From Centrapalus pauciflorus (Eukaryota > Streptophyta > Magnoliopsida > Asterales > Asteraceae), in contig JAANYP010000388.1 in NCBI GenBank assembly GCA_020465985.1, positions 652,200 through 716,199 on the forward strand: a DNA stretch of 64,000 bases. Reading direction: 5' to 3'. Of the stretch, positions 49,624 through 60,800 are shown piece after piece. The position numbers and the translations under genes are program-made. Below the pieces are notes generated by a model. The model ran no database searches and was not told the origin of the DNA. It saw nothing but the letters and a program-made list of their open reading frames with translations. Each line of letters opens with the position of its first letter. Positions within the stretch are counted from its first letter, which is position 1.

Positions 49624-51143
49624 TAGTTTCAGGGGTCAATTTGTAATAAATGAAACATAGTTTTGTGGCAGATTTGTAAAGGTTGAAACTTTTGTGTAAA
49701 TTGGTCAAATGCATAAAAGTCAACCCATGGGCTTTTAGGATTTTGTATACATAACTTTGCATGGCTTATAAATACATGCATTTAGGGTTTTTGTTAGTCA
49801 GAGCAACAATCGTAATCATTCAGCAGACGTTAACTTTCCTATTATATTATTATTGATGTGAGTTGATATTCATGTTATTCATCTTGCTCTTCATGTGTTC
49901 TTTATGATATTCATGTTTGGTGATTGAATGCTTTAATAATATGGGAATCACAAAAGCTAATAACTGAAGAAGATGAAGCCAAGAACTCGAAGACCAAGGC
50001 TTGCAAGATAATACTTTTCTTGATGCAAATAGTTTTTTGTTATCAGAAATGTAAATTCTTTTCAGAATGCTTATATATTGTCATTTTTCTTTCAACTGTA
50101 TTGTAATGAATCTGAATGAATATGAAAGAAAATTTGTATATGTGAAAAGAAACCAAAAACGGAACAAAAGGGTCAACAAAACATGACTAAGTGTTGTTCG
50201 CTAAAGTGAGATATCTCGGCGAGCTTCAAATCTTAGGATCCTTTTAGTTCAATACTTATGCTTTGAACTTTCTTAAGTTCACTTTGTATAATAGCTAAAT
50301 TACCTTTTTCTTATCATTTTAGGTAGGATTAATTAGGTCTCCTTCGTTTATAATTTTAATTATAGGAAATGATAGAAAAAGTCCTTGTCACTGGAACACC
50401 GTTAGTGACTTGAAAGTTGAAGTCCTTAATCAACATTCATGGAATAGGTAGTTCTTCGCAAGCCTAACAATGTCGTTGAAGGAACTACCCTTTGATCTTG
50501 TTTCAATCTGGAAGATCTACTCCGTGAAGACGTAGTCTGAAGATGAGTAAAAGAAGTTCTCACTAAAGTAGAAGTTTGGTCAGATCTTATTATCAACACA
50601 AGTACGAAGTTCAGTCAGCGAGTATCCGGCAAATGTGCTCACTGACTGCAAGACATTTGCAATAAAATTTCAATCTTGGCGGGAATGTATTAAATGTCCA
50701 AGGCATGACTAACCATACCTTTTTACACTCTCGTATAATAAAGATCCACTTTAGGTAAGACACAAGACAAAAGTATTATTATTCTATTTGGTACTTTTGT
50801 ATTAGGTCTGCTACTATATGGACAAGTAACCATCCCTTCATTAAATGCTTCCTGCTCAGCCAATCAGAAGTTGATGACATCAAAATATGGTTGAAAGCAT
50901 TAAATTCATGGTTGCCTATATAAGCAAGTGTTCATCTCAAATATTAATGTTGTTGGTGCACAAGCTTATTCAAGTTTTACGACCAAGTATTTCAACGAGA
51001 GAACTTTTCAGCAAGCAAACACTGATTATTCCCAACTTCACAGTTAGTTTAGTTAGTGTGAGAAATATTTAGTGAGCATCATTCGTCCTCAAAATAAAGA
51101 GTTTAGAATAGGTTTTACTTGTTCTTCTTCCGCAACTTTTGTA

Positions 51144-51153
51144 ATTTGTTTTA
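51144..51153 (+). repeat. Target-site duplication of fold-back MITE (copy 1, left)
   Basis: ATTTGTTTTA occurs on both sides of the MITE (51144-51153 and 51474-51483). A 9-10 bp duplication is typical of Mutator-like elements. Confidence 0.75.
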
Positions 51154-51473
51154 GGGCAAATGACCAAAAATAGTAACAAGTTTTGACATTTTTATCGTTA
51201 ATAGTAACATTATTTATCTTTTATCATTAATAGTAACAACTTTTTATTTTTTAATCAATAATAGTAATTGGTGACCTGTAAACCTGTTTAGCAGGTCACC
51301 AACTTTATTCCGAATGATAACAAATAAAGGTACTATTAAACAGGTTTACAGGTCACACATTACTATTATTGATAGAGAAATAAAAAGTTGTTACTATTAA
51401 TGATAAAAAAATAAATAATGTCACTATTAATGATAAAAATGTCAAAACTTGTTACTATTTTTGGTCATCTGAC
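51154..51473. mobile_element. Fold-back MITE, Mutator-type (copy 1, 320 bp)
   Basis: The two halves are nearly perfect inverted repeats: GGGCAAATGACCAAAAATAG at the left and GTCAGATGACCAAAAATAG read inward from the right. The pairing runs about 145 bp per arm with a short centre. TAATAGTAAC is repeated within each arm. The 10-bp target duplication points to a Mutator-like mover. No coding capacity. Confidence 0.85.
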
Positions 51474-52919
51474 ATTTGTTTTAATATTGTAATAACAAAT
51501 TTTAATATTGTGACATTTGTTTTAATATTGTAATAACAATAACAAATTTTAATATTGGAAGACATGGAAGCTCGGTTTGAAGCTAATCTTGAGGGCAATC
51601 TTGAAGGGAACAACAACATTACACTGTTTATCATCGTTTGGGTAGTTCTAACATTTCCTAATCTTTCGATATGTTTAGATTAATACTTTTCATGATAAAA
51701 ATGTTGTGTATATTTATAGTTATAGAGTAGTTGTTTTAGTGATCATTTGGGTTTGTAAAACCCTGAACACTGAATGAAATTATCTTTTAGTTGGAATGCA
51801 TGTTTTATGTTCTTGTTTTGGATTAATGTTTATAATTATTAGTTGGATGACTGAATGATTTACCATGAATTTTATGTTTTCCTTAATGTGAGTCGGGTTT
51901 GCGTATGTTCATTCCGAATGAAGTAAAATAATGACTTTATTTGATCTTTTTAAGCTCGTGAAGGTAAAAAGGGTTGATTATTCATGTGTTTAACTATGAT
52001 TATAAATATGGTTGTATTGATGATGTGAATCTGAGTACAAACTAGAGCTTTGATATGTGAGTTGATAAGTTCTTTTCATAACAAGAACATGTTTGGGAGC
52101 ATTTGGCATGCTTTATTAGTTTAAGATAATACAGTTGAGTGATCTTTATATTTCTTTGGCTAATATTGGGATTGTAATATTATCTTGAGTGATTTTATAA
52201 TATTATAGTCATTGATTGCATATGGTTTATGTTTGGTGTTTATTTGAGTGATCTTTACTCATTTTGCATAAAATTTCGAATTTGAAGATTTGAATTATTG
52301 TTGAGTGATCTTGGTGATTTATTTTCTTTGATTCTTTAAACAGTCATTCCAATCGCGTTTATGGTTTTATCATCCAATGTTTAGGGGGAACTTTCCTATT
52401 TGATCACTTTTGTTTAATTGCATTCTTATAATCTTTCTCTTTCAAGTGTTTATTGTCTTAGTTGTGTTGAATCCCGAACTTGATCTTACTTAATGCTTAG
52501 TTTTTAAATTTTAAATCACTTTTCGATCATAACTAATTATTAACCGACAGTTTAGTATCAACATTCCATCATTGTCTCTAAGTTTGATACATGGACTTAC
52601 ATAAGGTATACTAGTAAGCGAATGATAATACTCGCCTATTTGTCCACTAGTTTTAATTTTTTTACTTCTGTTTTATAATTAAAACCAAGGTGTTGCTAGA
52701 GGCACATCAAGTTCATACATTGAATAGAAGTACAATAGGCTGTTTGTCAGAGTGCTGAAGACAGTGAGAGTCGACACTTTCTGGTCCATGGAGGGCATGG
52801 AACAAAGAGATAGAACATTATACACCTCCAAGGTTGGAGCACTAAGAAAGAGCCGAGATAAGGTCATAACTAATTGCGCATAACATAGGTTGTAATGATC
52901 AAGGTTGGGTAATATCCGA

Positions 52920-53547
52920 CCGTTCTCTATCCGAGCTTTCAAGTTGAAAGAGAAGACAAGACATTCTCAGAGTTCTCCAAAGCTGACTTTGCCAATCTTT
53001 ATCAACAAGACTTGGATTTTATGTATCTGCATCTACTTCATAAGGAAAACCTAAACGCAGTCACGTGGAACGCACAAAGGTCAATCGTTAAGTTTCTATG
53101 AAGACATCAAACCATGTCCTTAGTATTTGATTTCCAGAAGACTCTGAAGCTCGTCAAAGGAATGTAAATTTGCTCGCGCCTAAATAAGACACTCGTGGAC
53201 TAGAATGACTACAAGTATCAAAGGTGACAACAGCACCTACAGTCAGAGTTGTGTCCTTGAACTCTCAAATACAGAAAGCTTTCATGAGGCGTGATGAGTT
53301 AGAAAAGTATTCTGATGGTACTCTTTAGATGGTGCAAAAGAGGCTTATGATCAGAATCGATAACATCAAAGACGCATTGAAGCACGGGGAAAGACAGTGG
53401 GAACTGAAAGTTGTGCTAAAGTTGGTCAGAGATTTCCAACAATTAGTGAGGGATAAGCTGGAATATAGGATGACGGTGCAGAGATTGGATAGATATTTTG
53501 ATCAACAAAAACTCGTGACAAATTTGAAGCCACAATCAGAAACTTAA
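52920..53547 (+). pseudogene. Retroelement-associated ORF relic, copy 2
   Basis: Duplicate of 48960-49623. The stop before MVQKRL is shared (53326). A further change gives a TAA at 53545, ending the open part 25 codons earlier than copy 1. Both copies were therefore already dead when duplicated, since the first stop is common. Confidence 0.5.
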
Positions 53548-55114
53548 TCACAAAGGAGTAGAATGTTAGATCTAGAATTATGATAGTTTCAGGGGTCAAT
53601 TTATAATAAATGAAACATAGTTTTGTGGCAGATTTGTAAAGGTTGAAACTTTTGTGTAAATTGGTCAAATGCATAAAAGTCAACCCATGGGCTTTTAGGA
53701 TTTTGTATACATAACTTTGCATGGCTTATAAATACATGCATTTAGGGTTTTTGTTAGTCAGAGCAACAATCGTAATCATTCAGCAGACGTTAACTTTCCT
53801 ATTATATTATTATTGATGTGAGTTGATATTCATGTTATTCATCTTGCTCTTCATGTGTTCTTTATGATATTCATGTTTGGTGATTGAATGCTTTAATAAT
53901 CTGGGAATCACAAAAGCTAATAACTGAAGAAGATGAAGCCAAGAACTCGAAGACCAAGGCTTGCAAGATAATACTTTTCTTGATGTAAATAGTTTTTTGT
54001 TATCAGAAATGCAAATTCTTTTCAGAATGCTTATATATTGTCATTTTTCTTTCAATTGTATTGTAATGAATCTGAATGAATATGAAAGAAAATTTGTATA
54101 TGTGAAAAGAAACCAAAAACGGAACAAAAGGGTCAACAAAACATGACTAAGTGTTGTTCGCTAAAGTGAGATATCTCGGCGAGCTTCAAATCTTAGGATC
54201 CTTTTAGTTCAATACTTATGCTTTGAACTTTCTTAAGTTCACTTTGTATAATAGCTAAATTACCTTTTTCTTATCATTTTAGGTAGGATTAATTAGGTCT
54301 CCTTCGTTTATAATTTTAATTATAGGAAATGATAGAAAAAGTCCTTGTCACTGGAACACCGTTAGTGACTTGAAAGTTGAAGTCCTTAATCAACATTCAT
54401 GGAATAGGTAGTTCTTCGCAAGCCTAACAATGTCGTTGAAGGAACTACCCTTTGATCTTGTTTCAATCTGGAAGATCTACTCCGTGAAGACGTAGTCTGA
54501 AGATGAGTAAAAGAAGTTCTCACTAAAGTAGAAGTTTGGTCAGTTCTTATTATCAAGACAAGTTCGAAGTTCAGTCAGCGAGTATCCGGCAAATGTGCTC
54601 ACTGACTGCAAGACATTTGCAATAAAATTTCAATCTTGGCGGGAATGTTTTAAATGTCCAAGGCATGACTAACCATACCTTTTTACACTCTCGTATAATA
54701 AAGATCCACTTTAGGTAAGACACAAGACAAAAGTATTATTATTCTATTTGGTACATTTGTATTAGGTCTGCTACTATATGGACAAGTAACCATCCCTTCA
54801 TTAAATTCTTCCTGCTCAGCCAATCAGAAGTTGATGACATCAAAATATGGTTGAAAGCATTAAATTCATGGTTGCCTATATAAGCAAGTGTTCATCTTAA
54901 ATATTAATGTTGTTGGTGCACAAGCTTATTCAAGTTTTACGACCAAGTATTTCAACGAGAGAACTTTTCAGCAAGCAAACACTGATTATCCCCAACTTCA
55001 CAGTTAGTTTAGTTAAGTGTGAGAAATATTTAGTGAGCATCATTCATCCTCAAAATAAAGAGTTTAGAATAGGTTTTACTTGTTCTTCTTCCACAACTTT
55101 TGTAATTTGTTTTA

Positions 55115-55433
55115 GGGCAAATGACCAAAAATAGTAACAAGTTTTGACATTTTTATCATTAATAGTAACATTATTTGTTTTTTATCATTAATAGTAACAA
55201 CTTTTTATTTTTCTATCAATAATAGTAATTGGTGACCTGTAAACCTGTTTAGCAGGTCACCAACTTTATTCCGAATGATAACAAATAAAGGTACTATTAA
55301 ACAGGTTTACAGGTCACCCATTACTATTATTGATAGAGAAATAAAAAGTTGTTACTATTAATGATAAAAAATAAATAATGTCACTATTAATGATAAAAAT
55401 GTCAAAACTTGTTACTATTTTTGGTCATTTGAC
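55115..55433. mobile_element. Fold-back MITE, Mutator-type (copy 2, 319 bp)
   Basis: Duplicate of the MITE at 51154. It has the same ends and the same flanking ATTTGTTTTA. Its right end reads GGTCATTTGAC, closer to a perfect inverted match with the left end than copy 1. Confidence 0.85.
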
Positions 55434-55484
55434 ATTTGTTTTAATATTGTAATAACAAATTATTCATTGAAAAATCTGCATGTG

Positions 55485-55510
55485 CCCCCCCCCCCCCCCC
55501 CCCCCCCCCC
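55485..55510 (+). repeat. 26-base C homopolymer
   Basis: An uninterrupted run of C directly after the end of tandem unit 2. Such runs are rare in AT-rich plant DNA and are prone to consensus errors. Confidence 0.9.
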
Positions 55511-56169
55511 TCTCGTAATCATTGTATAAATGCATTAACTTGTTCATCTTAACGGGACCGACAACAGAACTGTATTAATCAACTTGCTCATAAAAAGTAG
55601 TAATAAAGTACAAAAAACCAAAAGTAAAAAGTGTTAAACTATAATTGTGTTGATGATGGATGTTTTATTGCATCATTTTATTTTTAATATCTATTTTCTT
55701 GATTTATTTAAGTTGTATAATATTAGTGAATGTTTTTCAAATTCGAATTCAATCGAAAGCAACTTACCTATTTCAAAAATAAAACTTATTTTGAAAACTA
55801 AAAATCAATATTGGAAAACGAAAATTCAAATTGAAAATGCAAAAGCCAAATTAGAAAACAAATTAAGCTGAAGATACAAGATGGATTAACACGATTTTGA
55901 CATGGAAACATATAGATTCGCCACCAAACTAGAAGATAACCCGAATCTTAGACGTAGATCATCGGTAGCGGTGAAACCATCTCCACCGAGATAGGTTGTC
56001 ATATTATAGCATACTAGTTTATTAATTACCCTCGTATTACGCGGATATTTTTAATATATATAAAATATAATAAATTAAAAGGTAAAGATATAAATATACT
56101 TTTTTTAAACAAAAGAATATAAGAATCATATTATCTTTTATTATAACCTATTAATTATATATATATTTC

Positions 56170-56241
<72 letters not shown>
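55511..56241. other. AT-rich spacer with (AT)n tract
   Basis: I see no gene. It contains an (AT)n tract at about 56172-56236, ending next to the LTR of element H. A Lys/Asn-rich reading frame near 55650-55870 is composition-driven. Confidence 0.5.
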
Positions 56242-56244
<3 letters not shown>

Positions 56245-56535
56245 TGGAATATGTTTAGTTGATGAAAGATTAAAGTCTAGGGACTTAATATGTAATTTCC
56301 TTATAGTTTGTAATTGTATATAAATAGTCATGTTGACTTTCTAGAGTAAAGGAGATCTGTCAGATTTTGTACGCATTAACTTTTGAGAAGCAGCTGCACT
56401 GTACGAAGGATTTTACACTTCAACGTATTGTAATCATCAAGATCTTAAATCCAATCATTCGGTTAGTTTTGATTACATTGATTGATCTTATTAATTGTAT
56501 TGTGTTGATTGAATTGGTAGAAACTGTATTTCTCA
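56242..56535 (+). mobile_element. 5' LTR of copia element H (294 bp)
   Basis: TGTTGGAATATG...GTATTTCTCA, followed two bases later by the PBS. It contains a TATA box TATATAAATA at 56317-56326. The 3' LTR is not in the readable part of the window. It is short for a plant LTR but normal for copia. Confidence 0.85.
56317..56326 (+). promoter_or_regulatory. TATA box in LTR H
   Basis: TATATAAATA lies 75 bp into the LTR, at a position suited to driving the genomic RNA. Confidence 0.65.
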
Positions 56536-56537
56536 AT

Positions 56538-56549
56538 TGGTATCAGAGC
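56538..56549 (+). other. Primer-binding site of element H (initiator-Met tRNA)
   Basis: TGGTATCAGAGC starts two bases after the LTR terminus CTCA. It exactly fits the plant initiator-Met tRNA primer site. Confidence 0.92.
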
Positions 56550-56978
56550 ATTAGGAATGAATTATTCTGTTTGAGATTGAAATTGTTCTTCGTGTTCTTG
56601 AGTATTTTTCGGAAAAACCCTAAAATCAATAGGGGTTTTGATTCTGTTGATCATTCAAAGTGATAATTGGATCGAAGGTTCAGGTTTCAAAAACGAATCT
56701 ACTGAATATAAACTTGATTTGAATTTCAAAACACAGAAAAAGATCTAAGGAATTTTCTGAAATTTTTGAAAAAGTCAAAACCGGTACTGTTTCATTGAAA
56801 AAGTCTGGTTTAGATCCATTTTTACATAAAAGTGCTTAACAAAAAGTGTTTGTATTCAAAAACCTTACCTTCGATTACAATTTGAGTGAAATTGGATAAA
56901 AATTTGGTTTAATCTGAATTTCAGACTTGTAAAACCTGAAAATACTAAGAAACTCGAAATATACACATCCAGTGTGTA

Positions 56979-57660
56979 ATTCGAGTTGAGTACCTTAACA
57001 ATTCGAGTTGAGTACCTTAACAATTCGAGTTGAGTACCTTTGTAATTCGAGTTGAGTATATGTGTAATTCGAGTTGAGTATATGTGTACTTCGAGTTGAG
57101 TACAAGTGTAATTCGAGTTGCTTATCTGTGTTAATCGAGTTGTGTCTTAATATTAATCAAGTTGCCAAACAATTCAAATTGACAACTTGAATTTCAGAAC
57201 AATTCGAATTTTATACAAAACTCATTCGAGTTTTGTATAAGAACAATTCAAGTTTTATATAAGACTCATTCGAGTTTTATATAAGACCAATTCGAATTTT
57301 ATACAAAGTTTTGTATAAGAACAATTCGAGTTTCTTATAAGACTCATTCGAGTTTATTGTAAGACACATTCGAGTTTACTCATTCGAGTTTGTTCACATA
57401 CTCATTCGAGTTTGTTCACATACTCATTCGAGTTTGTTCACATACTCATTCGAGTTTGTTCACATACTCATTCGAGTTTGTTCACATACTCATTCGAGTT
57501 TGTTCACATACACTCGAGTTTGATCTAACACTCATTCGAGTTTGATCAAACACTCATTCGAGTTTCAGTGAAAGAATCAATCGAGTTTTATCATAAACTC
57601 AATCAAGTCTTACACTACATTCATTCAAGTTTCACTCATAAACACAAGAATCATTCAAGT
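56979..57660 (+). repeat. 22-bp phased TTCGAGTT array in the 5' leader of element H
   Basis: ATTCGAGTT-type cores start at 56979, 57001, 57023, 57045, 57067, 57089, 57111, 57133 and 57155 (always 22 bp apart). They recur at 57382, 57404, 57426, 57448, 57470 and 57492 (22 bp), then 57512, 57534 and 57556. Linkers differ between the two blocks (GAGTACCTTAACA versus TGTTCACATACTC). The middle part is degenerate. The array lies between the PBS and the gag ATG. Confidence 0.92.
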
Positions 57661-57830
57661 TTGTCACACACATACATACAAACACAATTCACTGCTTGAT
57701 TTAAACTGCTTATTGCTACTAACAAGTCATTGTGTTTCAGTACTAATCTGTGTTTCAAGGTGTGATCAAATTTTCAATCTCATTCGGAGTTCATTTGATC
57801 TTGGTCAAAGTTTCCCAACAAACAATCAAC

Positions 57831-60800
57831 ATGTCTAAAGATGCACTTGCTATGGGATCCGAAACCAAACCCCCAATCTTATACAGGGGTGAATACGTTC
57901 AATGGCGGGAAAGGTTTCTGGAATTTATAAGTTTCCATGATCTGTCTGAAGAAATGCTGAAGTCATTAACTGAAGGACCAGCAATCTTTATGGAAACAAT
58001 CCCAGGAGTACCAACTGGCAATCCCCCAATACCACCGAGGACTGTTGAGGTCACAAATCTGACAGAGGCACAGAAAAAGAGAAAATTAGGGGACAAGACA
58101 GCCAGAAAATTATTGTTGATATCAATCCCCAATGATATATACACTTGTCTGACAAACACAAAGACTGCTAAGTCCATCTGGGATGAAGTGTGCAAAATCA
58201 TGCGGGGATCAGACAGAGCTGCTACAAATAGGGCTAGGAATAGTTTAATGACTTTTGAAAACTTTAGAGCCCGTGAAGGTGAACTTCTGGAAAACACTTA
58301 TCTCAGATTTGTAAATCTGGTAAGTGAGGTCAAAAGAAACGGAGTGACGAAGTCCAACTTGGACATCAATGTCAAATTCTTAAATGTCCTAAATCCAGAG
58401 TGGGAAAAATACGCTATGATCATCCAACAAACGAAAGACATAGAGGAGATGGATTTTCATATGATATTTGAAAACCTCAACAACTATCAAGAAGTTGTTT
58501 TGAGGAAAATGTCTGGAAAGAAGAAAGCGGAAAAAGAAACTGCTGATCCACTAGCTCTGCTGGCGGAGAAAAAGTATAAATACAAACTCAAAAAGGAGAA
58601 AAGAGCGGTAATCAGCAGTACATCGTCAGAATCAGAATCATCAGATTCATCTGTAGATTCAGAGTTTGAAGAAATGAAAAAACAGATGGCTCTGCTAACG
58701 AAGGCATTTCAGAAGAAATTTTACAGGAAGCCTACAAACAACAAAATGCGATACAAAACAGGCTCAAGGAAAGTTGAGAAAAAGGATAAGTATGAGAAGG
58801 CCGGAGAAAGCAGTGCACGAAAATCTGACAAATATGAGAAGTCAGATAAATCAATCAAGAAGGAATCTGAACAGAAATGTTATAACTGTGGAAAACCAGG
58901 TCATTATGCCCGGGAATGCAGATCACCAGTAGTCAAAAATTCAGACTACTATATAAGAAAGGCCCTCTTAGCCAAAGAAAAAGAGGCAGGCAAAGCACTT
59001 ATGGCGGAGGATGACCATTGGTTACAGTTATCCGAAGATGATGACATTTTGGATGAAGATGCTCATATATGTTTAAAGTCAGAAATCTTTAATGAATCTG
59101 AACTCAGTGAATCAGCTATGATAGCTGAAGATGAGGTATGGGTTGGCCTGACAGATGATGAGGATGAAGAGCAGAAAGAATCTGATTCTGATGAAGAGGA
59201 AGAAAATGAAGAAGTGGCATTAATGGCATCTGGCCAAAATAAAGCTGAAAATGAGGAGAATTCAGAGTCTGATAATTCAGAGGATTCAGAAGGACAAGAG
59301 GTAAATTCTATTTCAGATTCTGATATTGACGACTCATGCATATTAGAAGAAAAACTAACTAATATGGCTTTCATGCTTAAAAAGTTTGAAAAATCCTTAA
59401 AAGCAGAAAAGAAGAAGGTTCATTCTTTGGAAAACAAACTTATAAATGAACACAATTTAGTCCTAGATTTTTCCAAAGATAAAGCCTTAGCTTTACGAAC
59501 TATCTCAGACTTACAAGATAAGGAAAAAGAACTTCAAAGCAATATATTAAATCTGAATCACAAAATATCTGATTTAGAAGAAAGTCTGAAAATAGCTGAA
59601 TTAGAAGCCTCAAATTTTTCTGTAAAATATCATGCCATATTTGAAGAAAGAACTAAACTTTATGAGAAAATAAAAAAGATGGAGGATGAATTTATTAAAA
59701 GAGGGCAAACAGATCAAACAATGTATCTAAATCAACCAAAAGATACAGAGTTTTATAACTCTAAATCTGGTATTGGTTGGGAAAATCCTAAGTATCTAAC
59801 AAAAGCTATAACAAATTCACCAACATTATATGATGTCAGATACATGAATTTAGGATTAAAAATGACATTCTTGAAAGCATCTGAAGAAGTAGAATCCAGT
59901 GAAGAAATCAAAAGGTCAAGATCAGACAAAATGCAAAATTACGTTGACTATACAAAGATAAATGAAATCAGCAACATTGTTGATACTAAAGAAGAGTACA
60001 TTCAAACTTATTCTGAAAGGGATTTGTCTGAATTACCAACTCAGTCTCAAAAATTATATATACCAAATTCAATTTTAGAACAGATAAATTCTGATTTAGA
60101 ATTGAAAATTAAAAGTTTTGAGACAGAGAATGGATCACTCAAGTCTGAATTACTAAAAATAGAACAAAAGTTGCTAGATAAGTCTAAAAACATAAATATG
60201 TCTGATCCACATTCATCTATTTCTCTGGATTCTATAAATTCAGAAAAAGAATTTGATCTGTTCATGCACTCTGATATTAATTCATTAGATCAAAGATTTG
60301 ATAAAATTGGTGAATTTATCAAACCTTTGACTAACAAACTATCTACTGGTAATAAAGAATCTGTTCAAATTCTGCAAAGAAAGACTACAGACTCTTTAAA
60401 ACCATCTGAAAATTCACCATCAGTGCAACAAAAGAAGGAGAAAACAAAACTGTTTGTTAAGTCTCCTAATTTTGAAAAGGGTGAATCATCTTCATCAACG
60501 AACTCCTTGGCACGTACAGCCAAATATTCAACAGGTATGAAAAGGTTACAGAAAAACCAAGCATCTAAATCTTCTAATTCTCAAACTTCTTTTATGTCAG
60601 ATAACGTTGTGAACGGGTCGCGAAAACAAGTATGGCGAAAGAAGCAAAGAGAAGAGAAAAACAAGATTATAAAACAAGAATGGCGCGTGAAAGGAAAAAT
60701 TGTTACAGATAGAAACAACAAAATTGAACATTCTGTCTGTAATAATAATAAACTTGTTAATAATTCTTGTGTTAAGTTTTCAAGATCGAAATTAATTGCT

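Larger units (their letters stand above)
48525..51554. repeat. Tandem duplication, unit 1 (~3.03 kb)
   Basis: From TTGGAAGACATG to just before the same string at 51555. It matches unit 2 with only scattered single-base differences, except for a ~930-bp block (51921-52852) present only in unit 2. The junction in unit 1 (GAATGA|GCCGAG) fits a deletion at a 2-bp GA overlap. Both units carry the same MITE, so the duplication came after the MITE insertion. Confidence 0.9.
51555..55463. repeat. Tandem duplication, unit 2 (~3.9 kb, includes the extra 930 bp)
   Basis: 51555-51920 matches the start of unit 1, and 52853-55463 matches the rest. 51921-52852 is extra; it is AT-rich and non-coding in appearance, with four spaced copies of GAGTGATCTT or GAGTGATTTT (near 52136, 52185, 52243 and 52303). 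Unit 2 ends where sequence turns to a 26-C run. Confidence 0.9.

Noticed and set aside
52679..52942. Minus-strand ORF across the unit 2 extra block as a captured gene
   Set aside because: It crosses the unit junction, has no homology I recognise, and no supporting splice sites; chance is likelier.
56979..57660. CRISPR-like array (short repeats at regular spacing)
   Set aside because: The repeat and spacer are both related between units, the period is only 22 bp, and the context is a plant retrotransposon leader.
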